Source: CAVQCT01 sp964520865 (GTDB lineage Bacteria > Zixibacteria > MSB-5A5 > GN15 > FEB-12). Taken from it: a stretch of 64,000 nt of DNA. Below are positions 41,430 to 49,578 of this stretch, in pieces. The stretch covers positions 1 through 64,000 of the forward strand of contig CAZFOY010000001.1 of assembly GCA_964520865.1 (NCBI GenBank), given 5' to 3'. The notes below the pieces were generated by a model. It made no database searches and was not told where the DNA came from. It worked only from the letters and a program-made list of their open reading frames with translations. The number at the start of each line of letters is the position of its first letter. Positions within the stretch are counted from its first letter, which is position 1. The position numbers and the translations under genes are program-made.

Positions 41430-41990
41430 TTATCCCAAAGATCGTCCGCCGAACACCATATCGAGCAGAAACGCCACGGCAAAACCATACGAAGCAACGG
41501 AAGCCAGCAGATTCATCAAAAAGAAAAATTTCATAGTCTTTGGTCTCATCGTCTGGTCTGTCATCAGGCCAGATTTGGTCAGTAGTATTGACATACCGAC
41601 GAAATAAGTGCCAACTGCCAAAAATACTACTTTTATCGACCAGAAAAGGGATGGCACGAAGTTCGCGGACGCGCCCAGTATTACACAACCGAAGGCGAGC
41701 ATCAACTGGGCGACGAGCATCTCGCGACGCCTTCTTTCGGTTTCATCATCCAATTTCAGGTAACCGAAGACTGCTGCGGCCACAAGCCACCCGATCAGGC
41801 TGACAAGCGCCAGCGCGAACACTACCGTAGTGCACCAGCCGCATTTGAACAAGAGTGACCCCACAAAGACACCAAAGATTATGAGTATCGCGGTCCCGTA
41901 AAGACAGGCAGCCAGATTGATGTAAGCAAATCCGACCTTCGTCGCAAACGTTCCCAGTCTTTTCACGGTGTTCCTGAACGCTAAATTCAT
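41430..41990 (-). CDS. Membrane protein, possible paralogue of its downstream neighbour
   Basis: A 186-residue protein with four to five helices (FAYINLAACLYGTAILIIFG, TTVVFALALVSLIGWLVAAA, LMLAFGCVILGASANFVPS, VVFLAVGTYFVGMSIL, FFFLMNLLASVASYGFAVAF). The loop MSILLTKSGLM resembles VILGKSGLM of the next gene downstream. The ATG at 41990 is favoured (GAGTG upstream); a TTG at 42026 is longer. Function unknown. Confidence 0.6.
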   Translation of the reverse strand: MNLAFRNTVKRLGTFATKVGFAYINLAACLYGTAILIIFGVFVGSLLFKCGWCTTVVFALALVSLIGWLVAAAVFGYLKLDDETERRRREMLVAQLMLAFGCVILGASANFVPSLFWSIKVVFLAVGTYFVGMSILLTKSGLMTDQTMRPKTMKFFFLMNLLASVASYGFAVAFLLDMVFGGRSLG

Positions 41991-42038
41991 ATAGTCACTC
42001 GTCCTCTGATACGATTGATTGATCAATCACTACTCGCC

Positions 42039-42437
42039 CTATTGTACTTCCTTGCCACGGAACCAGCGCTTGAGCCTTGCAACAATGGTTTTTGATCGAC
42101 GATACTCCTCGGCAGCTTCAATCGTCCAGACAAGAAGACTTTCAGGATCAGACTTCAAAGATGGATTGATCTCCATTCTCGGCGAACAATACCTGCGCGC
42201 GAAATCGAGTATTGCCTCAATCAGCTCAGCTCTTTCGTCCGAATCCGAAGCAATCTGCGCAGAGACGCCTCCATCCTGCCACTTCAGGACAACCGGCCTA
42301 CCGGATCGGTCCCAGCCGGTGTATTCCTCGGCGTCGTTTTCCTCTATTTGCGAGTTGAGGCTTTTCTGCGAGGTCACCGGACCGCAAAAGTAGTTGTCTG
42401 CGTCTCGCAGAAACAGCGGGTAGCTGAGTTTCGACAT
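42039..42437 (-). CDS. Small cytoplasmic protein of unknown function
   Basis: A 132-residue soluble protein without signal or membrane segment, acidic in the middle and basic at the end (IVARLKRWFRGKEVQ). The N-terminus (LSYPLFLRDADNYFCGPVTS) and the central KWQDGGVSAQIASDSD do not match a family I know. A GGGAGG lies 12 bases before the ATG. It precedes the paralogous membrane genes on the same strand. Confidence 0.55.
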   Translation of the reverse strand: MSKLSYPLFLRDADNYFCGPVTSQKSLNSQIEENDAEEYTGWDRSGRPVVLKWQDGGVSAQIASDSDERAELIEAILDFARRYCSPRMEINPSLKSDPESLLVWTIEAAEEYRRSKTIVARLKRWFRGKEVQ

Positions 42438-42606
42438 CCTGAAAAGTGTTCCTCCCGGTTCTTAGCAGCCTACTGCAATTAGATCGGTACCGTCACTTAC
42501 CGGCTTGAGTCTCGATGCAGATCCCGCTTACGAAGGATCGTTGGATCGCCTGTTTCCTATCGCAAGCGGTGGGCTACCCCGTCAAGGGCCCCTAAAACGG
42601 AAGGAA

Positions 42607-42631
42607 CCCACAGCAGAGCTGTGGGGCACCG
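42607..42631 (+). repeat. Hairpin repeat, family B copy 1
   Basis: Perfect 8-base stem CCCACAGC/GCTGTGGG with a 3-base loop, followed by GCACCG. The outer CCCAC and the trailing GTGGGGCACC recur, with different inner stem bases, at 49360-49381 and 49541-49578 on the other strand. Confidence 0.65.
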
Positions 42632-42691
42632 ACGAAACCGACCCATCGAGTCGAAGGAGCAGCGCCTCCTCTCCGTAAGCAGGTATACAAA

Positions 42692-42719
42692 ACAAAAAAA
42701 GGCGGCCCGAAAGCCGCCT
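42692..42719 (-). terminator. Intrinsic terminator of the lipoprotein gene at 42743
   Basis: Seven-base stem AGGCGGC/GCCGCCT with a six-base loop, 24 bases after the stop codon, followed on the minus strand by seven T and then GTTTTG. Confidence 0.88.
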
Positions 42720-42742
42720 CTGCGTGCGCAGTTCCTCAGATA

Positions 42743-43603
42743 CTACTGATTTATATCGCCGGTCCGGACGTTCGACATAAAATGCTTGCCGTTTACATTG
42801 ATCGACGCACTACCATCGCCGAGCACAATAGTGAAATTGCGTTCGACATTGCGTTCACGATAGGCGTTTCCACGCTGGAAGGCGATCTGCGCCTGGTACT
42901 CGCCCGTGACTGTTCCGCTCAGCTTCTGCGACAGATCCAATCGGCTGCCGCGCGGACCCTTCAGGTCGACGAAATTCATGCTCATAGTGTGCTCGAGTGT
43001 ACGGGTGGCGAAAGCAGTCGTGATCGTGTCGACGGCCGAACGGGAATAAGTTCCGTTGATCGTCACCGTGTCGGTGTTCACTCCGGTCGCTGTCCAGCTT
43101 CCACTCAGACCGGTCAGTCGTTGCGAAACACGCAGGTTATGGTGCTCGCCCGATCCGCCTACGATATCGAAAAGAACAGTGTAGGCGGTGTCGGTGCCGT
43201 TGGTCCAGTATTGCATTGGATTTCCGAGTTTATCACGATAACGAAGCTGATAGGTCCGTTGTACGTGGGCATAATACTGACCTGTCTGCAACCCGCGCTC
43301 GTGCTGCATCTGAATCGTCCACGTATAGGTTGCCGGATCCCAGGTTCTGGAGATTGAATCTCCGACTGCTATCTTGCCAGCAGGTTGCGGCACTAAAAAC
43401 TCCGAAAGATCGCCGATCTGGTCGGCAACACCACCATCGTCCTCGCCCACCGCACTGGCGAGCGACATAGCCACATCGCCATCAGCAGTTGCAGTCGATG
43501 ACGGAGAGACTGGATTGTCCGAACATCCTGCAAACAAGAAGCCGATAACGGCGACCAGGGCCGGAACAAGTCCGAATCGAAAAGCGTGCAGTTTGCGATA
43601 CAT
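42743..43603 (-). CDS. Exported lipoprotein, unknown family
   Basis: A 286-residue protein with lipobox FAGC at about residue 27 after a long hydrophobic signal (FGLVPALVAVIGFLF). The mature N-terminus is Ser/Thr/Asp-rich; from residue 70 it is beta-like with repeated Thr/Tyr patterns (TWDPATYTWTIQMQHERG, LFDIVGGSGEHHNL, VTINGTYSRSAVDTI, VTGEYQAQIAF). The ATG at 43603 is chosen because AGGAGG is 7 bases upstream; the ATG two codons earlier is too close. Single gene with its own terminator. No family recognised. Confidence 0.7.
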   Translation of the reverse strand: MYRKLHAFRFGLVPALVAVIGFLFAGCSDNPVSPSSTATADGDVAMSLASAVGEDDGGVADQIGDLSEFLVPQPAGKIAVGDSISRTWDPATYTWTIQMQHERGLQTGQYYAHVQRTYQLRYRDKLGNPMQYWTNGTDTAYTVLFDIVGGSGEHHNLRVSQRLTGLSGSWTATGVNTDTVTINGTYSRSAVDTITTAFATRTLEHTMSMNFVDLKGPRGSRLDLSQKLSGTVTGEYQAQIAFQRGNAYRERNVERNFTIVLGDGSASINVNGKHFMSNVRTGDINQ

Positions 43604-43910
43604 AAACATTCCTCCTAAACAGGTTTTGAGATCGCGGAGCTTTCAATCTGTCCCGCGTTTCTTCTCGTCCGCCCTCGGGAAAAGCAATGGACATGCCTGA
43701 TTGCCTGGGGCATTGCTTATCATAGACTTAGAGATTGTTAAGATTAATGACTGCTGAGAATCTGTACGGTTTGGTACTTGTTAAGATCTGGACGGTACAC
43801 TTGTACAGTCAGATCAACACGCCCATTCCGATTCTATTAAGGAAGATTGTCTTCGAAAAGCTGCCGGGCCGACAACAGAGTTGCTGTCGACCCTTCAGTT
43901 TGAAGTTGGT
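43604..43910. other. 307-base intergenic region
   Basis: Holds the ribosome site of the lipoprotein gene, an AT-rich segment around 43715-43760 that could be its promoter, and at the far end the terminator hairpin of the dockerin-like gene. No gene is supported. Confidence 0.5.
43854..43893 (-). terminator. Likely terminator of the dockerin-like protease gene
   Basis: A 12-base stem with two G-T pairs and a four-base loop (43866-43893), 17 bases after the stop codon. On the minus strand it is followed by GGCAGCTTTTCG, so the T tract is short and offset; termination strength is uncertain. Confidence 0.5.
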
Positions 43911-46121
43911 TTATTGGGCTGCATCCGGATCGGGCGGGAAGTGCGCGTCGATCTTCGACCACGACAGTCTGTGATGAACATCGTTAGTGCTGCCGTCGTT
44001 TTCCGGATCGTGCGAGCAGCAGGTGTTTGTATCTCTTGCCCCGGCCAGGATATTCCAGACGCTGTCGACATTGAGAAAGAAACTCGGATAGGCGTCGTAA
44101 AGCTCCATCGGTGTTCCAAGGGTAAAGGGAATAGTGTACACGAAACCGTATTCGGAGTTGACGAGGGTCTCGAAAAGTCCGGTAAAGGCTGCCGCCTGAA
44201 ACATCACGTTCAACTTTTTGGTAGAGTCAATAAACTGACCGGTCATGGCAAAGACGTTTGTTGCCGTCGAATCCCAGACGCCGTGCATTACGCCGGATCC
44301 TGCCCAGGTCCAGGTGTCGGTGTTGGGAGGATCACCCGGATTCGTGTATGAGTACTCGCCTGAAACAGCCGCCTGGCCGTAAGAATCATCCGCCACCGTG
44401 TTGATAAGGGAATAGAACTCCAGCGGACCATTGGGAAGATCCCGGTAATGATGTACGTCCGCTCTCAGATGGAAGTCTACAGTGATAGCGCCGGTCAAGG
44501 TTCCAGCCTCAGTCTCAACGTAATTCAGCTCTCCCCGCCACTCGGTCAAATTCACGGTGTTGCTCTTTCGCTTGATGGCCGGAGTGGGACCCTGAAGCCC
44601 CTCGACTTCAACCGTCACCGGTCCGGCCGAGCCTCGCCCGCTGTTCGGAATCAGAGCGGTGATCATCTCCGGCCGCCATCTCCTGATCGGCAACTCGACG
44701 CTGTCGATAACTACTTTTCCATGCGAACCGGGATCGCTCCCGAACATGCCGATGATAAACAGACTGTCCGTGTGCTCGATCACGAACATGTTCCTGATGC
44801 TTGGAGCCAGAACACCAAAACCACCCTGGAGATGTTCCACCATGAATTTCGACTGATTGACAGGATCGGTATCCAGGCCTATGTTTTTGACGTCCTGCCA
44901 GACACGGTCGGCATCAAACGGCCGTTGCTCCGGATACTCGTGGGGCCACAGCACTGAGGCGTTGCTTCCGAGCAGTCGATCGAAAAAGAACTCGGCCGTT
45001 GAGTTTGAAGGGTAAACTCTTACAGACTTGGTCCAGCCACAGAACGTCGAAGCCCCGGCCGCCTTGAATCCGTTCCTGAGCGATGGTACACTGTCCCCGT
45101 CGCAGGCATTCATGAAGATCAGGCTCTGCGGAGCGAAAGTCATATACTGAGTGACAAACTTCCCGGTGTACGCGTACCTGCACTGCGCCGGGCAGCCGGT
45201 CGATCCCGGGAAATTGTCGTTGGCTACCATGTATACGAGCTCATGACTGTTCAAGAGTGATTCGAACAACGTATCGTTATGCGCGTTGTAGGGGGTCGCT
45301 GTCCAGATAGCGAGAAAAAGTTGGTCGTATGCATCAAAGCCGGGACCACCGTGCGCATCCATATAGAATATGCCGCTTCCGTGCTCATTGAGCAGATCAG
45401 GTACACTTCCGGTCGAGATCACCGTGGAGTAACCACTGCTGTCAAGCAAAGGCTTGATCAGGGGAATACTCTTGTCGAAACAAGGAGACCCCAAAGTGCT
45501 TATGAGCGTAGCCTGCACCGATTGGGGCAGCTCGTAGTCGGCAGCCGCCGGTGAAGCGACCGCCTGCGGAAGAGGCGACACGCCGTCCCAGTCTGGAAAA
45601 CGCCTCGGCGGAATGGTGAAGCCGGCAGGAATGACCGTATCGATCGAAGAAACCGGAACCTCGCCGGGAGCNNNNNNNNNNNNNNNNNNNNNNNNNNNNN
45701 NNNNNNNNNNNNNNNNNNNNNNNNNNNNNNNNNNNNNNNNNNNNNNNNNNNNNNNNNNNNNNNNNNNNNNNGGAGCCAACGACACACCTTCCCCGAACGT
45801 GAAATCCACCATCCGCACAAGATCCGAAATATCGATAATCCCGTCAGGGTCACCGTCGCAATTCGCAGCCTCCGGACAGCAGAGCGGATCTTCCGAGCCG
45901 AACATGAAGTCGACAAGGCGAACCAGGTCGGAGATGTCGATGACGTCGTCGGGAGAGCAATCGATGTTCCCGCGCAGGGTGCAGCATCCGGTCTGCGCCT
46001 CGGCTGTGGGTACGAATATCGTGAGCGTTGGCAAAACGATTGACATGAAAAGGAGCGAAAGAAACAGAGAACGGGTCGGTGCTTTCGCACCTGGCGATTT
46101 CACCCAACGGGTTGCAGGCAT
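43911..46121 (-). CDS. Secreted dockerin-like, clan CD (caspase/gingipain-like) peptidase homologue
   Basis: A protein of about 736 residues (the N run hides roughly 33 of them, so numbering is approximate). A signal peptide ends near residue 43 (TAEAQ). Residues about 50-112 hold two dockerin-like repeats, NIDCSPDDVIDISDLVRLV and NCDGDPDGIIDISDLVRMV, with calcium-ligand Asp patterns. After the gap, residues about 200-400 carry IFYMDAHGGPG (His257) and SLIFMNACDGDS (Cys339), the His-Gly and Ala-Cys dyad motifs of clan CD cysteine peptidases such as gingipains and CHAT proteins. A TIG/IPT-like segment follows (ITALIPNSGRGSAGPV), then a beta-rich tail. GGAGG stands 7 bases before the ATG. Has its own terminator. 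Confidence 0.75.
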   Translation of the reverse strand: MPATRWVKSPGAKAPTRSLFLSLLFMSIVLPTLTIFVPTAEAQTGCCTLRGNIDCSPDDVIDISDLVRLVDFMFGSEDPLCCPEAANCDGDPDGIIDISDLVRMVDFTFGEGVSLAXXXXXXXXXXXXXXXXXXXXXXXXXXXXXXXXXXAPGEVPVSSIDTVIPAGFTIPPRRFPDWDGVSPLPQAVASPAAADYELPQSVQATLISTLGSPCFDKSIPLIKPLLDSSGYSTVISTGSVPDLLNEHGSGIFYMDAHGGPGFDAYDQLFLAIWTATPYNAHNDTLFESLLNSHELVYMVANDNFPGSTGCPAQCRYAYTGKFVTQYMTFAPQSLIFMNACDGDSVPSLRNGFKAAGASTFCGWTKSVRVYPSNSTAEFFFDRLLGSNASVLWPHEYPEQRPFDADRVWQDVKNIGLDTDPVNQSKFMVEHLQGGFGVLAPSIRNMFVIEHTDSLFIIGMFGSDPGSHGKVVIDSVELPIRRWRPEMITALIPNSGRGSAGPVTVEVEGLQGPTPAIKRKSNTVNLTEWRGELNYVETEAGTLTGAITVDFHLRADVHHYRDLPNGPLEFYSLINTVADDSYGQAAVSGEYSYTNPGDPPNTDTWTWAGSGVMHGVWDSTATNVFAMTGQFIDSTKKLNVMFQAAAFTGLFETLVNSEYGFVYTIPFTLGTPMELYDAYPSFFLNVDSVWNILAGARDTNTCCSHDPENDGSTNDVHHRLSWSKIDAHFPPDPDAAQ
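45672..45771. other. Assembly gap of 100 N
   Basis: A run of exactly 100 N inside the dockerin-like gene, a conventional length for gaps of unknown size. The flanking frames are both coding and collinear, but the missing length is not known. Confidence 0.99.
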
Positions 46122-46499
46122 ACTTTGCCTCCAAAACTGTTACAGTCGATTTTAGATGAGGGGATCAGTCTAATGTTCTGATAATGTCTACGGTGTCTCT
46201 CCTGCTTCGAGTGCAATATAGACCAATCGTTCCGTTTGTCAAGATAAAATCGACCTGATTAGCCCAATTACAGACGCAAGCGACAGGCCGGCTGCTGAAT
46301 CGGCATGACTTTGAATCTGCCTATGTAACGTCCACAAGCGGTTCGAAGATAGGTTTCTGTGCCGGCTCAGTCGGCTTTCGGGTGAACATCGAATTGGGTA
46401 CATCCCCGAAGTCGGGACCATCCGTGTTCGGAAAAAGGGGTTGTATTTTGGGGGGAATTCCAGTATACTCTGTGCTTTAAATCAGGAAATTGAGGGAAA
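46122..46499. other. 378-base intergenic region between divergent genes
   Basis: Separates the minus-strand dockerin-like gene from plus-strand purD. The right end contains the purD promoter at 46441-46469. A stretch around 46165-46270 is AT-rich and could hold the promoter of the dockerin-like gene; no other element is recognised. Confidence 0.5.
46441..46469 (+). promoter_or_regulatory. Sigma70-type promoter of purD
   Basis: TTGTAT at 46441-46446, a 17-base spacer, then TATACT at 46464-46469. The predicted start near 46476 leaves a short leader with GAGGG 5 bases before the purD ATG. Confidence 0.7.
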
Positions 46500-47780
46500 A
46501 TGAAGGTTCTTGTAGTCGGGTCGGGCGGCCGGGAACACGCTCTGATCTGGAAACTCAGCAAATCCAAAAAAGTCGACAAGATTTTCTGCGCCCCGGGTAA
46601 CGCCGGCATCTCCCCTAACGCCAAGTGTATCAATGTGAAAGCCGACAACGTCGGTGCCCTCGCGGACTTCGCCTCCCGAAACAAAATCCATCTCACGGTA
46701 GTTGGTCCGGAAGCGGCTCTCGCCGCCGGTATTGTCGACGAATTCCAGCGTCGCAAATTGAAGATTTTCGGCCCGGATCGCAAAGCGGCTCAGCTTGAGA
46801 GCAGCAAGGTGTTCTCCAAAGAGTTCATGCGGAAGTATCACATCCCGACCGCTCCCTTCAGGACGTTTTCGACGGCGGCCGAAGCGATGGGATTTTGTCG
46901 CTCACTTGAGTTCCCGGCGGTGATCAAGGCGAACGGCCTGGCGGCCGGAAAAGGCGTGGCCGTAGTCAAAGATGTAGAGCAGGCTCAGATGGTGATCGAG
47001 GACATCATGCTGAAGAAAGCATTCGGATCGGCCGGGGACCAGATCGTCATCGAATCATTCCTGACCGGTCAGGAAGTTTCGATCATGGCGATTTCCGACG
47101 GCAAGACCGTCCTCCCACTACTCCCCAGCCAGGACCACAAGCAGGCCCTCGAAGGCGACCGCGGCCCGAATACCGGCGGGATGGGTGCCTACTGCCCGGT
47201 ACCGTTTATCGACTCCGGCACGATGGAGTCGATTTATGAGCATATTCTAATGCCTACTATCAATGGTCTTGCTCAGGAGGGAATCACCTACAAGGGAATA
47301 CTCTATGCCGGCCTGATGTTGACCGAGTCGGGGCCGAAAGTTCTGGAATACAATTGCAGATTCGGAGATCCGGAGACTCAGGTTGTCCTTCCCCTGCTCA
47401 AAACTGACCTCGCCGAACTGATGCTGGCTGTTTCGAGTCAGAACTTATCTTCGGTGGGAAAATTAAACTGGAAGAATGATACAGCCGTCTGTGTAATATT
47501 AACGTCGAAAGGATATCCGGGGAAATATTCCACCGGAGCGACGATATCAGGCCTTCACGATGTAAAAGACTCGAGCTGCCTGATCTTTCATGCCGGAACG
47601 CAAAGAAAAGGCGATCGGTGGCTTACGGCCGGCGGTCGGGTTCTGGGCGTGACCGCCCTCGATTCGGACCTCAAGCAGGCCCTCAATCGAGTGTACCGAG
47701 CAGTGAACCGAATCCGCTTTGAAGGTGTTTCATATCGCAAGGATATTGGCTTCAGAGCGATGAAGACGGCAGACAGATAG
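46500..47780 (+). CDS. purD: Phosphoribosylamine-glycine ligase
   Basis: A 426-residue ATP-grasp enzyme joining phosphoribosylamine and glycine in purine synthesis. N-terminal MKVLVVGSGGREHALIW, PGNAGI, the ATP-grasp segment KANGLAAGKGVAVV, HKQALEGDRGPNTGGMGAY, and LEYNCRFGDPETQVVLPLL with the C-terminal GYPGKYSTGATI region are all present. Normal length. Followed by purE after 12 bases on the same transcript. Confidence 0.98.
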   Translation: MKVLVVGSGGREHALIWKLSKSKKVDKIFCAPGNAGISPNAKCINVKADNVGALADFASRNKIHLTVVGPEAALAAGIVDEFQRRKLKIFGPDRKAAQLESSKVFSKEFMRKYHIPTAPFRTFSTAAEAMGFCRSLEFPAVIKANGLAAGKGVAVVKDVEQAQMVIEDIMLKKAFGSAGDQIVIESFLTGQEVSIMAISDGKTVLPLLPSQDHKQALEGDRGPNTGGMGAYCPVPFIDSGTMESIYEHILMPTINGLAQEGITYKGILYAGLMLTESGPKVLEYNCRFGDPETQVVLPLLKTDLAELMLAVSSQNLSSVGKLNWKNDTAVCVILTSKGYPGKYSTGATISGLHDVKDSSCLIFHAGTQRKGDRWLTAGGRVLGVTALDSDLKQALNRVYRAVNRIRFEGVSYRKDIGFRAMKTADR

Positions 47781-47792
47781 GAAGAGGATCAT

Positions 47793-48239
47793 ATGCCCAA
47801 AGTTTTGATAATTACCGGTTCGAAGTCGGATTTAGAGTACGCCGAGACGTGTAAAAAGCAGCTTGATGCCTTCGGAATCGAGAGCACGATTGAGGTGACC
47901 TCGGCTCATCGCCATCCTGAGAAGACCCGTGAACTGACGGCCGGAGCGACCGCAAACGGATTCGAGGTAATAGTCGCGATGGCCGGCCTGTCGGCTGCCC
48001 TGCCGGGGGTGGCGGCGGCGCATTCTAATCTGCCGGTAATCGGAGTCCCTCTCCCGGCAGCTTTGAACGGGATGGATTCTCTTCTGTCGGTTGTTCAAAT
48101 GCCTCCGGGAATACCGGTGGCAGGCGTGGCAATCGGATCCCCGGGCGCCAAAAACGCGGCCATACTCGCGGCCAGAATACTTGCGTTGAAGTATGACAAA
48201 GTTCGCGACGCACTGGAAAATCACCGCAAGTCGTTGTGA
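47793..48239 (+). CDS. purE: 5-(carboxyamino)imidazole ribonucleotide mutase / AIR carboxylase
   Basis: A 148-residue PurE. Visible motifs: ITGSKSDLEYAE, TSAHRHPEKT (catalytic His), DSLLSVVQMPPGIPVA and the C-terminal GAKNAAILAARIL. The loop usually AGGAAHLPG in class I enzymes reads MAGLSAALPGV, so the second active-site His is Ala. This may mark a CO2-using AIR carboxylase (class II-like) rather than a mutase; purK is not in the window. Strong GAGGA before the ATG, cotranscribed with purD. Confidence 0.93.
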   Translation: MPKVLIITGSKSDLEYAETCKKQLDAFGIESTIEVTSAHRHPEKTRELTAGATANGFEVIVAMAGLSAALPGVAAAHSNLPVIGVPLPAALNGMDSLLSVVQMPPGIPVAGVAIGSPGAKNAAILAARILALKYDKVRDALENHRKSL

Positions 48240-48283
48240 TTCTTCGACTGGATCGTTTCGTATATACTGTTGTAGAACATATG

Positions 48284-48289
48284 TATAAT
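48284..48289 (+). promoter_or_regulatory. Candidate -10 element of the TPR gene
   Basis: A perfect TATAAT stands 19 bases before the ATG of the TPR protein gene. No convincing -35 is found at 16-18 bases, so this may be an activator-dependent or weak promoter, or the gene may be read from purD. Confidence 0.3.
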
Positions 48290-48308
48290 TGAAGGGAGAG
48301 ATAATCTT

Positions 48309-49217
48309 ATGTCGAAATCGCAGATTAGTTCGCCGTTGATCTTACTTTTCGCCACCCTGACGTTGACCGCCGGTCTGGTGACGTCCGCCTTCGCCGAAGC
48401 GAACACCGATGCGGCTAAGGAAAGCTTCAATAAGGGTGTGAATTTCGAAAAGGACGGCAAGAAGAATGAGGCGTTGCTTGCATATCAGGCGGCAATCGCG
48501 GCCGATCCGGGTTATGTCGATGCATATTTGAACGCCGGTGCAATCTACTTCGGGAAGAATCAGTACGAAGACGCGCTGAAGATGTTCAAGACGGCTACTG
48601 AAAAAGACAAGACTCGCGCCGATGCGTTCGCCAACCTTGGCCGGGTCAATTACCAGATGAGAAAATATCTTGAGGCCGAGACGGCGTTCAAGCAAGCCAT
48701 AGCCCTCGACTCGAAAGACCCTGAGTTGTACAAGGAACTTGCCAAAGTCTATTACCAGAAGAAGAATTGGAGTGACGTGATCTCGACACTCGAGAAGTGC
48801 AATAGTCTGAACGGCGGAGATTATTACACTTACTATCTTCTGGGGAAGGCGTACGACAGGGAAGACAAAAGCAACGAGGCCATTGCCGCGTTCAACAAGT
48901 CGATCGCAAGCAAGAACGATTTCTACTATTCCCACTCATCCCTTGGGCAGCTCTATCTGGCATCCAACAAGTACGACAAAGCAGCCAGCGCATTCAAAGC
49001 GGCCTTAGGAGTCTCACCGGACAGTTATCGGGCCGCCTACAATTATGCGGTAGCGGTCGAATCATCGAATCCCGACAACTACAGCGCAAATATTTCGAAC
49101 TGGGAGAAGTTCGTGAGAATCGCCAAGAATAATCCGAAGGCGAAGAATGATGTTGCGATTGCTCAGTCGCACATCAAAGATCTGAAGGATGCTCAGGAAA
49201 AAGCAGCCTTGCAGTAA
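48309..49217 (+). CDS. Exported tetratricopeptide-repeat protein
   Basis: A 302-residue protein with a signal peptide (residues 1-29, ending AFAEA). From residue 35 to about 270 it consists of six or so TPR helices pairs: ESFNKGVNFEKDGKKNEALL, DAYLNAGAIYFGKNQYEDAL, DAFANLGRVNYQMRKYLEAE, ELYKELAKVYYQKKNWSDVI, YTYYLLGKAYDREDKSNEAI, YYSHSSLGQLYLASNKYDKA. Periplasmic scaffold role is inferred. GGGAG precedes the ATG by about 12 bases; strong terminator follows. Confidence 0.88.
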   Translation: MSKSQISSPLILLFATLTLTAGLVTSAFAEANTDAAKESFNKGVNFEKDGKKNEALLAYQAAIAADPGYVDAYLNAGAIYFGKNQYEDALKMFKTATEKDKTRADAFANLGRVNYQMRKYLEAETAFKQAIALDSKDPELYKELAKVYYQKKNWSDVISTLEKCNSLNGGDYYTYYLLGKAYDREDKSNEAIAAFNKSIASKNDFYYSHSSLGQLYLASNKYDKAASAFKAALGVSPDSYRAAYNYAVAVESSNPDNYSANISNWEKFVRIAKNNPKAKNDVAIAQSHIKDLKDAQEKAALQ

Positions 49218-49248
49218 GTCGGTTGTCGAACACGGCTACGATCTTAAG

Positions 49249-49280
49249 CCCCGTGTGAGTTCTTCTCATACGGGGTTTTT
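49249..49280 (+). terminator. Intrinsic terminator of the TPR gene
   Basis: An 11-base stem with one G-T pair (CCCCGTGTGAG against CTCATACGGGG), five-base loop, followed by five T and a further T-rich stretch; 31 bases after the stop codon. Confidence 0.9.
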
Positions 49281-49359
49281 GTTTGCAGTACTTTGTTCAC
49301 TGCCAGAAGTGCCAGACGTTTCTTCTCTCCGGCGAGACCCGGGGTTCATCTTCTTCTAC

Positions 49360-49381
49360 GGTGCCCCACCCTAATGGTGGG
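49360..49381 (-). repeat. Hairpin repeat, family B copy 2
   Basis: Minus strand: CCCACC, five-base loop ATTAG, GGTGGG, then GCACC. Same outer framework as 42607-42631 with a different inner stem. Confidence 0.6.
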
Positions 49382-49477
49382 TATTGAGCGCGCTACCTGG
49401 GTAGTAGTCATTACGATTCCGTCGTAGGCCCGACCATTCTTATGGCCGGGTGTTTCGCCTGCGTCGAAGGTTATTTC

Positions 49478-49515
49478 CCTACGGTACCGTAGGTCAGGAG
49501 CCCTGCGCTCCTGAC
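49478..49515. repeat. Palindrome plus family A hairpin
   Basis: The palindrome CCTACGG-TA-CCGTAGG (49478-49493) runs directly into a family A hairpin (49493-49515) with 9-base arms beginning GTCAGGAGC and a CCTGC loop. CCGTAGGTCAGGA is the same end sequence as in the element at 41331. Confidence 0.7.
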
Positions 49516-49540
49516 ATCGAATGGCACGCTCGAAGACGAT

Positions 49541-49578
49541 GGCGCCCCACAAAAGAATGTCCTTGGACAATCTGTGGG
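49541..49578 (-). repeat. Hairpin repeat, family B copy 3 (long inner part)
   Basis: Minus strand: CCCACA, a longer inner segment with a nested stem (TGTCC/GGACA), TGTGGG, then GCGCC. A second overlapping stem (GTGGGT-TATC-ACCCAC, 49574-49589) could compete with it. Confidence 0.55.

Larger units (their letters stand above)
42438..42742. other. 305-base intergenic region with repeat and terminator
   Basis: Contains a family B hairpin repeat at 42607-42631 and the terminator of the downstream lipoprotein gene at 42692-42719. The remainder shows no gene or promoter that I can support. Confidence 0.6.
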
